A stretch of DNA of 64,000 bases from an uncultured Bacteroidota bacterium (lineage in GTDB: Bacteria > Bacteroidota > Bacteroidia > Flavobacteriales_D > Sanyastnellaceae). A program made the translations under genes and the position numbers. The notes under the pieces are model-generated. The model did not search any database. It was given only the letters and a program-made list of their open reading frames with translations, and was not told the DNA's origin. Where the stretch lies: positions 1 through 64,000 of the forward strand of contig CAIZGX010000084.1 in NCBI GenBank assembly GCA_903932685.1, read 5' to 3'. Position 1 is the stretch's first letter; each line of letters starts with the position of its first letter. Shown here one piece after another: positions 44,348 through 53,263 of the stretch.

Positions 44348-47338
44348 ATGAAAAAATTAGTTTTACTTTTCACTGCATTCTTGATTTCGAATTTAACTTG
44401 GTCGCAGATAGTCATCAATGAAGGCAGCAACAAAAACTATCAAACCATTGCCGATGAGGACGGTGAATACGAAGATTGGATTGAATTGTATAACGCCGGA
44501 ACAACAGCAGTTGATTTGTTCGGATATTCCCTAACAGATAATTCAACCACCCCAACAGAATGGACTTTCCCTCATTACACAATTAATCCCGGAGAATTCC
44601 TTGTTGTTTTTTGCAGTGAAAAAAACAGGTTTGCAACCAATCCCTTTACCACAACCATCAATACCGGTTCGTTCACCCCAGTTGTCGGTTGGAACACCCA
44701 CAACTTTACGACGCCTTTTCAATGGGACGGTGTTTCGAGCATCGCAGTAAACGTATGCTCTTATAGCAACACGGGATACATTACCAATTCCATTTTCAGA
44801 CAGTCTGCTACATCATACGGATCAACAACTTATGCATTTAACGATGGAAGCGAGGCCTCCTGCTCCACAAACCTAGGAACTGTGGTGAACCAGCGTCCCA
44901 ACATGAAATTGAATGGTGAAACAATTGGAACTGGGAATATTCAAAATGGTAATACCGATTACCCAGCTCCCTATGGAAACTGGTATTGGAGTGCCCGCAA
45001 TCAAATGCTCATACCCGCAGCAGAACTCACAGCAGCAGGACTTTCAGCAGGACCTGTTAATTCACTTGGATTCAATATAGCTGCCACGGATCCTGTGAAT
45101 TATACGTACATCGAAATTGCCATGAAGAATACTCCTCAGGCTTCAATGACTAACGAGTTCCTTCCAAATTCGGGAACACAATTTCACACGACTTTTAAAA
45201 TTTCTGGAGGTGGTGACACGCTGTTCCTTTTCAATCCATCTCAAGTTTTGGAAAATAGTTTAATTGTCAAATGCCAAGCAGTGGATATAAGCGTTGGACG
45301 TTATCCGAACGGATCGAATTCAAATTCAATTTTCGCAACACCCACTCCGCATGCAAGCAATAGCGGAGCGCCTGCCTTAGGTTATGCGATTGCCCCTTTG
45401 TTCGACCATAACCCAGGTGTATACACAACTCCCTTCAGTGTTTCTATTCTAGACTTAAACACGGCACCTTCAACCATTCGTTATACAACAGATGGAAGCG
45501 ATCCCGATTTTAACTCACCTATTTACGACGGAACTCCTATCTTTTTCTTCCAATCGAAGATATTACTTGCACGTTCTTTCAAGCCAAACCATATTCCTAG
45601 CAATGTAACATCGGCTTCTTTCCTATTCAATATTAGTCACTCCACACCTATACTTTCAATTACAACTGACAATGCTAATTTGTATGGAGACCAAGGGATT
45701 TTTGATCACTGGGACCAAGACTGGTTGCGAAATGCTCACATCGATTATTTCGATTCTATTCCCGGACACCCGTTGGTATTTACCCAAAATACGGGAATGC
45801 AAATAGACGGTGGTGCAGGCGGAAGTCGCTCTCAACCCCAGCACTCTTTCCGACTGGAACTAGCGCACAGCGTTCTTGGTGAAAATTCAGTAAATCAAGT
45901 TATTATTCCAGGAAGACCAAATAGAAATAAGTACTCTGAATTTTATCTTCGGAATGGAAGTAATCAATATTTGGCTCTTCCATACAAAGAAGCTTGTCAA
46001 GCTGAACTTATGTGTCGTGGCGCAAATGCATACTACAGCGCATATAGACCAGCAACAGTCTATATAAACGGACAATACTTCGGACTTTACGAGCTACGCG
46101 AAAAATACAACGCAGAAATGTTCAAGGAAAACGAAGGCGCGAACAAAGACTCTGTTGAAATAATGTCATTGAGTTATTGGTACGGCGGAATGCTTCGGGC
46201 GGTGGAAGGCTCTACAGATAATTTTTGGAATTCCTACAACGCCTTCAATGCGTTGAACGAAGGCAGTCCGAACTATTGGAACGACGCGGATCAACATATT
46301 GACATGACCTACTATACCGATTATATTATCTCAGAATCGTGGATGGGTAACGTAGATTGGCCGGGGAACAACATAAAAATCTACCGTTCAAATGTGACAA
46401 ATAACAGGTGGCGATTCGCAACCATTGATTTGGAATTGGCTCTGAATCCGAATGCTTGGACCGATTGCTATTTCAACCACATCGACTATATGTCTGGACA
46501 AAGCACAGACAATCCGTATATCAACATTTGGTTGCAAAGCATTCAAAACACGCAATACAAACACTATTTCATTAATCGATTCGCCGACTTAATGAACACG
46601 AACTACCGTCCAGAAAGACTCATTGCTGTAGAGAATCGTTACTTCAATTTAACTGCACCCGAAATGCCGAATGAATATCAACGCTGGGGAGACGCAGGGA
46701 ATGTACCCGGACAAATGGATTATTTCTACAACAACCATTTGACCTTCCAATCTGAATTGTTGTGCAGAACAGAGCAGGTTCGCGATCACATTCAAAACAG
46801 ATTTGTATTACCACAACAAGTAGATGTAACGTTAGACGTTTTGCCGGCTGGGTCTGGTAAAATTCACATCAGCACCATTCAACCAACGGAGTACCCATGG
46901 ACAGGAGTTTACTTCGACGGAGTTCCTGTGAAAATAGAAGCCATTGCGAATCCGGGCTATGAATTCGCTTATTGGGATAACAGCAGTTTGATCAATGATA
47001 TTTTAGATTCTGTTTGGGAAGGTAATATCTCATTAAACACAGCACAATTCACAGCGCATTTCCAATCGAATGTGAACGTTACGGAACAAGAGGAGTCTGT
47101 CTTCCGCATTTATCCTTCGCCTGCTCAAGACTACATTCAGGTTGTTGCTGAAAATCAATTCCGAGGACTTTCCTATTCTATCTTCGACATTCAAGGAAAA
47201 TTAATACACATTGGAAATATGCAAAACCAAGGTTCTACTCGAATTGATGTTTCGCAATTCAGCACAGGCATGTATGCCATTCAAATTTCAGACAGCCTGA
47301 AAGGAATTGTCGCGAAAAAAATATTTGTAAAGGAATAA
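44348..47338 (+). CDS. CotH-kinase family protein with lamin-tail and T9SS type A sorting domains
   Basis: A 996-residue exported multidomain protein. Signal peptide (1-19); lamin-tail domain (about 20-125, DWIELYNAGTTAVDLFGYSLTDN); chitobiase-like Fn3 module (about 360-425, IRYTTDGSDPDFNSPIYDG); a CotH-type atypical kinase domain (about 480-800) with RPATVYINGQYFGLYELREKYN and WRFATIDLELAL containing the metal-binding Asp; and a type A T9SS sorting domain (IYPSPAQDYIQVV, FDIQGKLI, FSTGMYAIQI). CotH kinases phosphorylate secreted proteins in other bacteria; here the target may be a surface protein. Activity is inferred. Confidence 0.87.
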   Translation: MKKLVLLFTAFLISNLTWSQIVINEGSNKNYQTIADEDGEYEDWIELYNAGTTAVDLFGYSLTDNSTTPTEWTFPHYTINPGEFLVVFCSEKNRFATNPFTTTINTGSFTPVVGWNTHNFTTPFQWDGVSSIAVNVCSYSNTGYITNSIFRQSATSYGSTTYAFNDGSEASCSTNLGTVVNQRPNMKLNGETIGTGNIQNGNTDYPAPYGNWYWSARNQMLIPAAELTAAGLSAGPVNSLGFNIAATDPVNYTYIEIAMKNTPQASMTNEFLPNSGTQFHTTFKISGGGDTLFLFNPSQVLENSLIVKCQAVDISVGRYPNGSNSNSIFATPTPHASNSGAPALGYAIAPLFDHNPGVYTTPFSVSILDLNTAPSTIRYTTDGSDPDFNSPIYDGTPIFFFQSKILLARSFKPNHIPSNVTSASFLFNISHSTPILSITTDNANLYGDQGIFDHWDQDWLRNAHIDYFDSIPGHPLVFTQNTGMQIDGGAGGSRSQPQHSFRLELAHSVLGENSVNQVIIPGRPNRNKYSEFYLRNGSNQYLALPYKEACQAELMCRGANAYYSAYRPATVYINGQYFGLYELREKYNAEMFKENEGANKDSVEIMSLSYWYGGMLRAVEGSTDNFWNSYNAFNALNEGSPNYWNDADQHIDMTYYTDYIISESWMGNVDWPGNNIKIYRSNVTNNRWRFATIDLELALNPNAWTDCYFNHIDYMSGQSTDNPYINIWLQSIQNTQYKHYFINRFADLMNTNYRPERLIAVENRYFNLTAPEMPNEYQRWGDAGNVPGQMDYFYNNHLTFQSELLCRTEQVRDHIQNRFVLPQQVDVTLDVLPAGSGKIHISTIQPTEYPWTGVYFDGVPVKIEAIANPGYEFAYWDNSSLINDILDSVWEGNISLNTAQFTAHFQSNVNVTEQEESVFRIYPSPAQDYIQVVAENQFRGLSYSIFDIQGKLIHIGNMQNQGSTRIDVSQFSTGMYAIQISDSLKGIVAKKIFVKE

Positions 47339-47369
47339 TCCGCACTTTTGCCGCTCTAATAAATAAACC

Positions 47370-48185
47370 ATGTCAGTAAACAAAGTAATTCGCAGAGTCA
47401 CCACCCATACCCTTCAAGAAATGAAGACCAAGGGCGAGAAGATTGCTATGCTAACCGCATATGACTATTCTATGGCTCTCATTGTAGACCAGTCTGGAAT
47501 TGATGTCATTCTTGTGGGTGATTCGGCTTCGAATGTAATGGCGGGACATGAAACCACACTGCCTATTACATTGGACCAAATGATCTATCACGCGGCCAGT
47601 GTGGTTCGCGCTTGCAATCGCTCACTTGTTGTTGTTGACATGCCCTTTGGATCTTACCAAGGGAATTCGAAAGAGGCTTTGAACTCTGCCATTCGAATAA
47701 TGAAGGAAACAGGTGGACATGCAGTAAAGCTTGAAGGCGGAGAAGAAATTGTTGAAAGTGTAAAACGAATTTTAACCGCGGGTATTCCTGTAATGGGACA
47801 CCTTGGGTTAACTCCTCAGAGTATTTATAAATTCGGAACGTACCAAGTCCGCGCGAAGGAAGAAGTTGAGGCCGATCGTTTGATTCACGATGCGAAACTT
47901 TTAGCCGAGAGTGGTTGTTTTGCTATTGTCTTAGAAAAAATTCCAGCAGCACTTGCGAAGCGCGTTGCTCAAGAAGTGCATGTTCCAATTATTGGAATTG
48001 GCGCTGGTGGCGATGTAGATGGACAAGTATTGGTATTGCACGATATGTTGGGAATTACCGAAGGATTCACTCCGCGTTTTTTAAGAAAGTACTTAAACAT
48101 GGGAGAACAAATGCGCGGTGCGTTAGAACAATATGTGAGCGATGTAAGAAGCGCAGATTTCCCGAACAACAAAGAGCAGTATTAA
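47370..48185 (+). CDS. panB: 3-methyl-2-oxobutanoate hydroxymethyltransferase
   Basis: First step of pantothenate synthesis: adds a hydroxymethyl group to ketoisovalerate. The 271-residue TIM-barrel protein has [34 protein letters not shown] (Mg ligand Asp in VGDS), [26 protein letters not shown], and [22 protein letters not shown]. Normal length. The TAATG overlap links it to the pseudouridine synthase gene. It provides CoA, the donor used by the PPTase at 1395. Confidence 0.96.
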   Translation: MSVNKVIRRVTTHTLQEMKTKGEKIAMLTAYDYSMALIVDQSGIDVILVGDSASNVMAGHETTLPITLDQMIYHAASVVRACNRSLVVVDMPFGSYQGNSKEALNSAIRIMKETGGHAVKLEGGEEIVESVKRILTAGIPVMGHLGLTPQSIYKFGTYQVRAKEEVEADRLIHDAKLLAESGCFAIVLEKIPAALAKRVAQEVHVPIIGIGAGGDVDGQVLVLHDMLGITEGFTPRFLRKYLNMGEQMRGALEQYVSDVRSADFPNNKEQY

Positions 48186-48937
48186 TGAAAAAACACGCGC
48201 CCAAAGTTTGGGACCGAGCACCAAAAAAACCGCTTGAAGTAACAACACTCGAAAACCTTCGCATTCTATACGAAGACAATCACATCATTGCCGTTAACAA
48301 ACGTAATTCCGATATTGTACAAGGCGATAAAACAGGAGATGTGGTTCTAAGCGACATCATTAAACAATACCTTAAGGCAACCTACAACAAGCCCGGAGAA
48401 GTTTTTTGCGGAACCGTTCATCGCATAGATCGACCGGTAAGCGGCGTTGTGGTGTTCGCTAAAACAAGTAAGGCTCTTTCGAGACTAACTGTTGACTTTA
48501 AAACTCGCGATGTCTTCAAAACCTATTGGGCTGTTGTACAAGATGCTCCGCCAAAGATGGAGGGCCATGTAATTAATTACTTGTGGAAAGATGAAAAGCA
48601 AAACAAATCTTTCTTTTACAACGAACCGGCTGCCGACAGAAAAGAATCTGAACTCACCTACAAAGTGCTCGGAAAAGGTGACCATTATACGTTTGTGGAA
48701 GTATATCCGAAAACGGGAAGACACCATCAAATCCGAGCAACACTTTCGCAATTGGGCTGTCCCATTAAAGGTGACATTAAATATGGAAGTAAACGCACCA
48801 ACGACAACGCAAGTATTCATCTTCATGCAAGAAAAATTGAATTTACACATCCAGTAAAAAAGACTCCTGTCGTAATCTCGGCGCCACCACCGGAAGATCC
48901 CCTTTGGGATGCATTCTTGATTCAAGCCTTTGAATAA
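48185..48937 (+). CDS. RluA-family RNA pseudouridine synthase
   Basis: A 250-residue pseudouridine synthase. RILYEDNHIIAVNKR begins the catalytic domain, catalytic Asp82 lies in HRIDRPVSGVVVFAK, followed by FKTYWAVV and the TGRHHQIRATLSQLGCPIKGDIKYG motif. No S4 domain, so it resembles the short RluA/TruC type; the rRNA or tRNA target position cannot be assigned. ATG at 48185 overlaps the panB stop by 1 nt; a longer upstream frame is a shadow of panB. Confidence 0.9.
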   Translation: MKKHAPKVWDRAPKKPLEVTTLENLRILYEDNHIIAVNKRNSDIVQGDKTGDVVLSDIIKQYLKATYNKPGEVFCGTVHRIDRPVSGVVVFAKTSKALSRLTVDFKTRDVFKTYWAVVQDAPPKMEGHVINYLWKDEKQNKSFFYNEPAADRKESELTYKVLGKGDHYTFVEVYPKTGRHHQIRATLSQLGCPIKGDIKYGSKRTNDNASIHLHARKIEFTHPVKKTPVVISAPPPEDPLWDAFLIQAFE

Positions 48938-48957
48938 CATGTGCGTAAAATCACATA

Positions 48958-48985
48958 TTGTATAGCATCACTCACACTATATTTG
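48958..48985 (+). promoter_or_regulatory. Promoter for trxB
   Basis: TTG (48958-48960), 17-nt spacer, TATATTTG (48978-48985); the ATG at 49008 follows 22 nt later. Confidence 0.65.
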
Positions 48986-49007
48986 TGCTCTCAAAAATTA
49001 GAATAAA

Positions 49008-49958
49008 ATGGAAGCGAACGAACACATTAAATGTCTCATCCTCGGCAGTGGACCAGCAGGATATACAGCGGCGATCTACGCTGCACGTGCAGACATGAAG
49101 CCTGTTATCTATCAAGGACAGCAGCCTGGGGGACAACTAATGGACACCACTGAAGTAGACAATTTCCCAGGTTACCCATCAGGAGTTCGTGGCCCAGAAA
49201 TGATGGCCGATATGGAAAATCAAGCCAAACGTTTTGGAACAGACATTCGCAATGGATGGGTGACTAAAGTAGATTTTTCAGGAAGCAAACATATCATTGA
49301 AATAGACAACGGAAAACACATTGTAAGTGCAGATTCTGTAATTATTGCAACAGGTGCTTCAGCCAAGTGGTTGGGTCTTGACAACGAAATTCGTCTTCGC
49401 AACATAGGCGGAGGAGTGAGTGCTTGCGCGGTGTGCGATGGTTTTTTCTACCGCAATCAAGATGTAGCTATTGTTGGAGCAGGCGATACCGCTGCTGAAG
49501 AAGCAACATATTTAGCCAAGCTTTGCAAAAAAGTATATATGATAGTGCGAAGCGATAAAATGCGCGCTTCTAGAGCCATGCAAAATCGTGTTTTGGAAAC
49601 TCCAAACATTGAAATTCTTTGGAACTCAACCACGGAAGATATTTTAGGAAAAGACGGCGTTGAAGGAGCAATCTTCAAAAACTCTGCTACGGGTGAAAGT
49701 CGCACCGTTGACATTACTGGATTCTTCGTGGCAATCGGACACAATCCGAACACAGGCGTATTCAAAGAATTCATAAACACAGATGAAACCGGCTATATCA
49801 TTAACACTCCAGGATCTTCCAAGACCAATGTTGAAGGGGTCTTTGTTGCAGGAGATGCAGCAGACAAAAATTACCGTCAAGCCGTAACAGCGGCTGGAAC
49901 GGGCTGTATGGCAGCGTTAGATGCTGAACGTTATTTGGCTTCAAAAGGAATTCACTAA
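49008..49958 (+). CDS. trxB: Thioredoxin reductase
   Basis: NADPH- and FAD-dependent reductase of thioredoxin. The 316-residue protein has the FAD loop GSGPAGYTAAIYAARA, redox pair CAVC (Cys140, Cys143), NADPH loop VGAGDTAAEEA, and the C-terminal FVAGDAADKNYRQAVTAAGTG. Stand-alone gene with its own promoter and terminator. It can serve TrxA (23611). Confidence 0.97.
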   Translation: MEANEHIKCLILGSGPAGYTAAIYAARADMKPVIYQGQQPGGQLMDTTEVDNFPGYPSGVRGPEMMADMENQAKRFGTDIRNGWVTKVDFSGSKHIIEIDNGKHIVSADSVIIATGASAKWLGLDNEIRLRNIGGGVSACAVCDGFFYRNQDVAIVGAGDTAAEEATYLAKLCKKVYMIVRSDKMRASRAMQNRVLETPNIEILWNSTTEDILGKDGVEGAIFKNSATGESRTVDITGFFVAIGHNPNTGVFKEFINTDETGYIINTPGSSKTNVEGVFVAGDAADKNYRQAVTAAGTGCMAALDAERYLASKGIH

Positions 49959-49974
49959 GGGAACTTATTCCAAG

Positions 49975-50008
49975 AAAAAAGGTCGACGATGTCGACCTTT
50001 TCTTTTTC
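49975..50008. terminator. Bidirectional terminator between trxB and tRNA-His
   Basis: GGTCGAC-GAT-GTCGACC (49981-49997) flanked by an A-run and a T-rich stretch, so both the trxB transcript (+) and the tRNA-His transcript (-) end here. Confidence 0.9.
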
Positions 50009-50011
50009 TAG

Positions 50012-50089
50012 TGGGGTGGCTTATGGGATTCGAACCCACGACCCTCAGAACCACAAACTGATGCTCTAACCAACTGAGCTAAAACCACC
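50012..50089 (-). tRNA. tRNA-His (anticodon GTG), CCA encoded
   Basis: Folds into a full cloverleaf: an 8-bp acceptor stem (GGTGGTTT with AAGCCACC) including the extra G-1:C73 pair that identifies tRNA-His, D arm AGCTCAGTTGGTTAGAGC, anticodon stem TCAGT/TCTGA-like with anticodon GTG at 50052-50054, and T arm GTGGG-TTCGAAT-CCCAT. The 3' CCA is encoded (50012-50014). Confidence 0.96.
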
Positions 50090-50102
50090 GTCTAAGAGGG
50101 CG

Positions 50103-50135
50103 CAAAGATAAACACATTCATTCTATTTGAACAAA
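50103..50135 (-). promoter_or_regulatory. Promoter for tRNA-His
   Basis: Minus strand TTTG (50132-50135), 21-nt spacer, TATCTTTG (50103-50110), 13 nt before the tRNA 5' end. The -33 box lies in a near-palindrome CTATTTG-aa-CAAATAG (50123-50138), which gives a TTTG box to each strand, so a divergent promoter for the glycosyltransferase gene is possible. Confidence 0.6.
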
Positions 50136-50173
50136 TAGACCCTAGTATTTTTTTGAATTTGTATCTTGCAACG

Positions 50174-51310
50174 GTGAAAAAACAATTTCATGTCCTCTTT
50201 CTTAGCAGCTGGTTTCCCAGTAAAACTCATCCAACGCTTGGCAACTTCGTTCAACGCCACGCCGAGGCTGTAGCGCTATTCTCAAAGGTGACAGTATTGT
50301 ATCTCTCAAAAAACAACTCCATTGATAATCTTCAGATTGAAGAAAGAGAAGAGCGTAATGTGAGAATAGTCAGCGTCTACTACAACGCCAATGGGTTTCT
50401 TTTTCGCAATAGAATTCTCGCATTAAAAAAAGGTATTGCTCACATCAATTTCAATTTAAACAAACCAGACATCGTGCAGTTGAACATGGTATGGCCGGAA
50501 GGATGGCAGGCCCTTTTCATTCAACAAAAATGGAAAATACCTTTTGTCATTTCAGACAACTGGACAGGCTACCACCCGAATGAACGTTCGCCTCTTCCCT
50601 TCCATATAAAAAGTTACATGCGTTTCATTGCGAACAGATCGAAACTTCTGTTTCCTGTCACGTTTCAACTCGAAAAAGCCATGCGCACTTTTGGATTCAA
50701 CAGACCTGCGGTAATTGTTCCAAACGTTGTAAACACAGCATATTTCAAGAATGAAAAGAAGGGTGTGGTACATAAGTATATGCATCTTTCACATCTCGAC
50801 AACAACCATAAAAACATTGAAGGAATTCTTAGCGCTTGGAAGATATTCTCTGACCAAACGGAAGACGTTATCTTAGAACTCGGCGGCGACGGTGATATTC
50901 AACATTGGAAAAAAAGAAGTTTAGAAATAGGTATCCGCTCAGGCAGTATCGACTTTTTCGGAACGTTGAATCAAGAGGAAGTTGCGGAAAAAATGAACGC
51001 TTCGCACACCTTTGTCCTTTTCAGCAACTACGAAAATTTGCCTTTGGTTTTGATTGAAGCTATGGCTAGTGGAATGAATGTTATTGCAACACGTGTTGGA
51101 GGAATTGCAGAGCACATGGGCTTTTGTAAATGGAACAAACTCATTGATGCTAAAAATGAACAGCAACTTTTAAATGCGTTGAGTGAATCTCACAGCGAAA
51201 TGAATGAGATTAACCGCGAAGAAATTTCTGCTTACGCAACGAATCATTTTTCATACGAATCGATTGGAAAGCAATTCATGAATGCCTACGATCAAGCACT
51301 GCACATATGA
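50174..51310 (+). CDS. Glycosyltransferase family 4 protein
   Basis: A 378-residue GT-B fold transferase. The N-terminal acceptor half begins with KKQFHVLFLSSWFPSKTHPTLGNFVQRHAEA, typical of family 4; the C-terminal half has FFGTLNQEEVAEKMNASHTFVLFSNYENLPLVLIEAMASGMNVIAT with the E-x7-E motif (ENLPLVLIE) that binds the sugar nucleotide. Start is taken as the GTG at 50174; an in-frame TTG lies 21 nt earlier. ATGA overlap with the flippase gene suggests a surface-polysaccharide role. Confidence 0.87.
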   Translation: MKKQFHVLFLSSWFPSKTHPTLGNFVQRHAEAVALFSKVTVLYLSKNNSIDNLQIEEREERNVRIVSVYYNANGFLFRNRILALKKGIAHINFNLNKPDIVQLNMVWPEGWQALFIQQKWKIPFVISDNWTGYHPNERSPLPFHIKSYMRFIANRSKLLFPVTFQLEKAMRTFGFNRPAVIVPNVVNTAYFKNEKKGVVHKYMHLSHLDNNHKNIEGILSAWKIFSDQTEDVILELGGDGDIQHWKKRSLEIGIRSGSIDFFGTLNQEEVAEKMNASHTFVLFSNYENLPLVLIEAMASGMNVIATRVGGIAEHMGFCKWNKLIDAKNEQQLLNALSESHSEMNEINREEISAYATNHFSYESIGKQFMNAYDQALHI

Positions 51311-52503
51311 AGAAAGTAGAATTTCTTTCCATATTGAATCGCGCATTTGGAATGATTTCAGCACTGCTCTTAGTGCTTATGAATTTGCATTTCGTTCATG
51401 TTGAAGGACAAGGTACTATTGCGTTAATCAATTTCGGAATTCTTATCGTCGCGACTCTAAGTCAGTTTATAGGCGGAGGAGCGCTTATCTATTTAATCCC
51501 GCGAATTGGTGAAAATAAAATTGCATTGCCGTCTATTATTTGGATCGTTATTAGCGCAAGTATAACCTTTGTTTTATTGCTCGCCTTAGGTGCTCCTTTC
51601 ATTGGATTTACTATACTTCTTGGGACTTTGCAATCCCTATTTGTATTGCAACAAATGATCTTACTTGGAAAAGAGAAAATAGGATCTTATCAAATTCTAC
51701 TTTTCACTCAATCTATTTCTTCGCTGTTCTTCGTGGGGTCTTTTTATTTCATTACAGACTGGGGAATAATGGCCTTCATTTCAGGACAACTTCTTTCGTT
51801 TATTGTTACAGCCTCGGTGGGATTTTATCATACTCACCATGCTTGGAAAAAGATGCGATTCGATTTATCGAAAAATGATTTACAGCAAACTGCAAAGCTC
51901 GGTGGCTATGCGCAATTGGGAAATATTTTCCATCTAGGAAATCAAAGGTCTTACTTGTATTTTCTAGAAAATCTCGGGGCTGAAGGGAAAATTTTCACAG
52001 GTGTTTTTTCCATTCTAATGTATGTAGCTGAGGCACTATGGTCTGTTGTGAAAAGCCTATCTTCAATTCTTGCATCTCGTGTTGCGCAATCCTCAGATTT
52101 CCGTGAACACCTCTTGCTAACCAAACGCTATTTAATCCTTGGCATAACAACAACTGTCTTCGGTGCACTCTGCTTTTTTATTGTTCCAAACAGCTGGCTA
52201 GCTCCATTCGTTGACTTCGACATTGCGTTTATTAAGGAAGGTTTTTTCTTTCTAGCACCCGGAATTATTGCGAACACTATTACTGTTTCCTTTGCGCATT
52301 TATTTTCTGGAAGAGGCCTTCATCAATACAACTTTTACTCTGCATTAATAGGATTCACTGTGGCAATAATTTGTTCATCCATGCTCATTCCAACGGATCA
52401 TTTAAACGGCGCTTGCATAGCGGCATCGGCTGCTTTTCTATCTCAGAGCCTTGTGCAGATTTTACTTTTTTTCAGATTGAAGAAAAAAGAATTCTCAGTC
52501 TAG
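51307..52503 (+). CDS. Polysaccharide flippase-like membrane protein
   Basis: A 398-residue hydrophobic protein with about 11-12 membrane spans and the overall pattern of Wzx/MATE-like polysaccharide flippases (LNRAFGMISALLLVLMNLHFV, ENLGAEGKIFTGVFSILMYVAEALWSV). It probably moves a lipid-linked sugar made by the coupled glycosyltransferase. Only two genes form this unit, so the polymer locus is elsewhere or very small. The stop lies 9 nt inside the convergent bshB1 gene. Confidence 0.78.
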   Translation: MKKVEFLSILNRAFGMISALLLVLMNLHFVHVEGQGTIALINFGILIVATLSQFIGGGALIYLIPRIGENKIALPSIIWIVISASITFVLLLALGAPFIGFTILLGTLQSLFVLQQMILLGKEKIGSYQILLFTQSISSLFFVGSFYFITDWGIMAFISGQLLSFIVTASVGFYHTHHAWKKMRFDLSKNDLQQTAKLGGYAQLGNIFHLGNQRSYLYFLENLGAEGKIFTGVFSILMYVAEALWSVVKSLSSILASRVAQSSDFREHLLLTKRYLILGITTTVFGALCFFIVPNSWLAPFVDFDIAFIKEGFFFLAPGIIANTITVSFAHLFSGRGLHQYNFYSALIGFTVAIICSSMLIPTDHLNGACIAASAAFLSQSLVQILLFFRLKKKEFSV

Positions 52504-53199
52504 GTTGAAAACATCGCGCATTCCCATGGGTCGCGCTGCAACAAATCCTTCACCGTATTGATATCCGGCAAAACGACCAAAATCCATTCCTCTGCCTTTT
52601 ATGAAATCGAAGAACTCCTTTCCTGAAATTGGAGTTTTGGGCTCTTCCGAATTTGGATTGAAAAACTGACTTGAAAAAGCCTTGAGAGTTTCGATTTTCT
52701 GATCCATGTGTTCCGTTATGTCAATCACGAAATCAGGCGTGTTGTAATAATCCTGATTAAAATGATACAATGCACGTGGACGCCACGCCTCATAGTTCGT
52801 TACAATTTTCGGGAGTCCTGCATAAAAACAACAATCCGCTACTAATTTGGCTGCTCGCGCATGATCCGGGTGACGATCGCGAAGTGCATTAGTGAAAACT
52901 ATTTCAGGTCGGTACTTACGAATCGCGTCTATTACGCGTGTTTTATTTTCAGGAGTGTCCGTGAAAAAGCAATCCGCCATTTCCAAATTTTCTCTAAAAT
53001 GAGTTCCCATAATTCGAGAAGCATTCTCTGCTTCAACCACACGTAACTCCGCACTTCCTCTTGTGCCAAGCTCACCTTGGGTAAGATCTACCAACGCCAC
53101 TTTCTTCCCTTCCTTAACCGATTTAATAATGGTCCCAGCCGCACTAATTTCAGCGTCGTCTGGATGTGCCGAAATGACAAGTAAATCAACTTTATTCAT
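52495..53199 (-). CDS. bshB1: Bacillithiol biosynthesis deacetylase BshB1
   Basis: Zn-dependent LmbE-family deacetylase that removes acetyl from GlcNAc-malate in bacillithiol synthesis. The 234-residue protein has the AHPDD zinc motif (11-15), DLTQGELGTRGS (a BshB1 signature), NALRDRHPDHARAA, and the C-terminal GFVAARPMGMRD. Bacillithiol is used by many Bacteroidota instead of glutathione, which fits the other thiol genes here. Convergent with the flippase, 9 nt overlap at the 3' ends. Confidence 0.92.
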   Translation of the reverse strand: MNKVDLLVISAHPDDAEISAAGTIIKSVKEGKKVALVDLTQGELGTRGSAELRVVEAENASRIMGTHFRENLEMADCFFTDTPENKTRVIDAIRKYRPEIVFTNALRDRHPDHARAAKLVADCCFYAGLPKIVTNYEAWRPRALYHFNQDYYNTPDFVIDITEHMDQKIETLKAFSSQFFNPNSEEPKTPISGKEFFDFIKGRGMDFGRFAGYQYGEGFVAARPMGMRDVFNLD

Positions 53200-53249
53200 T
53201 GTGCAAATCTCCGAAAATTTATTCCAAATCGAGTTAAGAAATTAATCCT

Positions 53250-53257
53250 TATTTTTG
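53250..53257 (+). promoter_or_regulatory. -7 promoter element for the M23 peptidase gene
   Basis: TATTTTTG, ending 6 nt before the ATG at 53264; predicted near-leaderless transcript. -33 not clear. Confidence 0.4.
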
Positions 53258-53263
53258 TCACTG

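Noticed and set aside
47915-48184. N-terminal extension of the RluA-family gene inside panB
   Set aside because: The frame is open but its translation is low-complexity Cys/Trp/Arg-rich and a shadow of panB; the ATG at 48185 in a TAATG junction fits the family start.
50012-52503. Genomic island inserted at tRNA-His (glycosyltransferase and flippase)
   Set aside because: No integrase and no repeated tRNA 3' end were found; the two genes point away from the intact tRNA and the flanks are ordinary.
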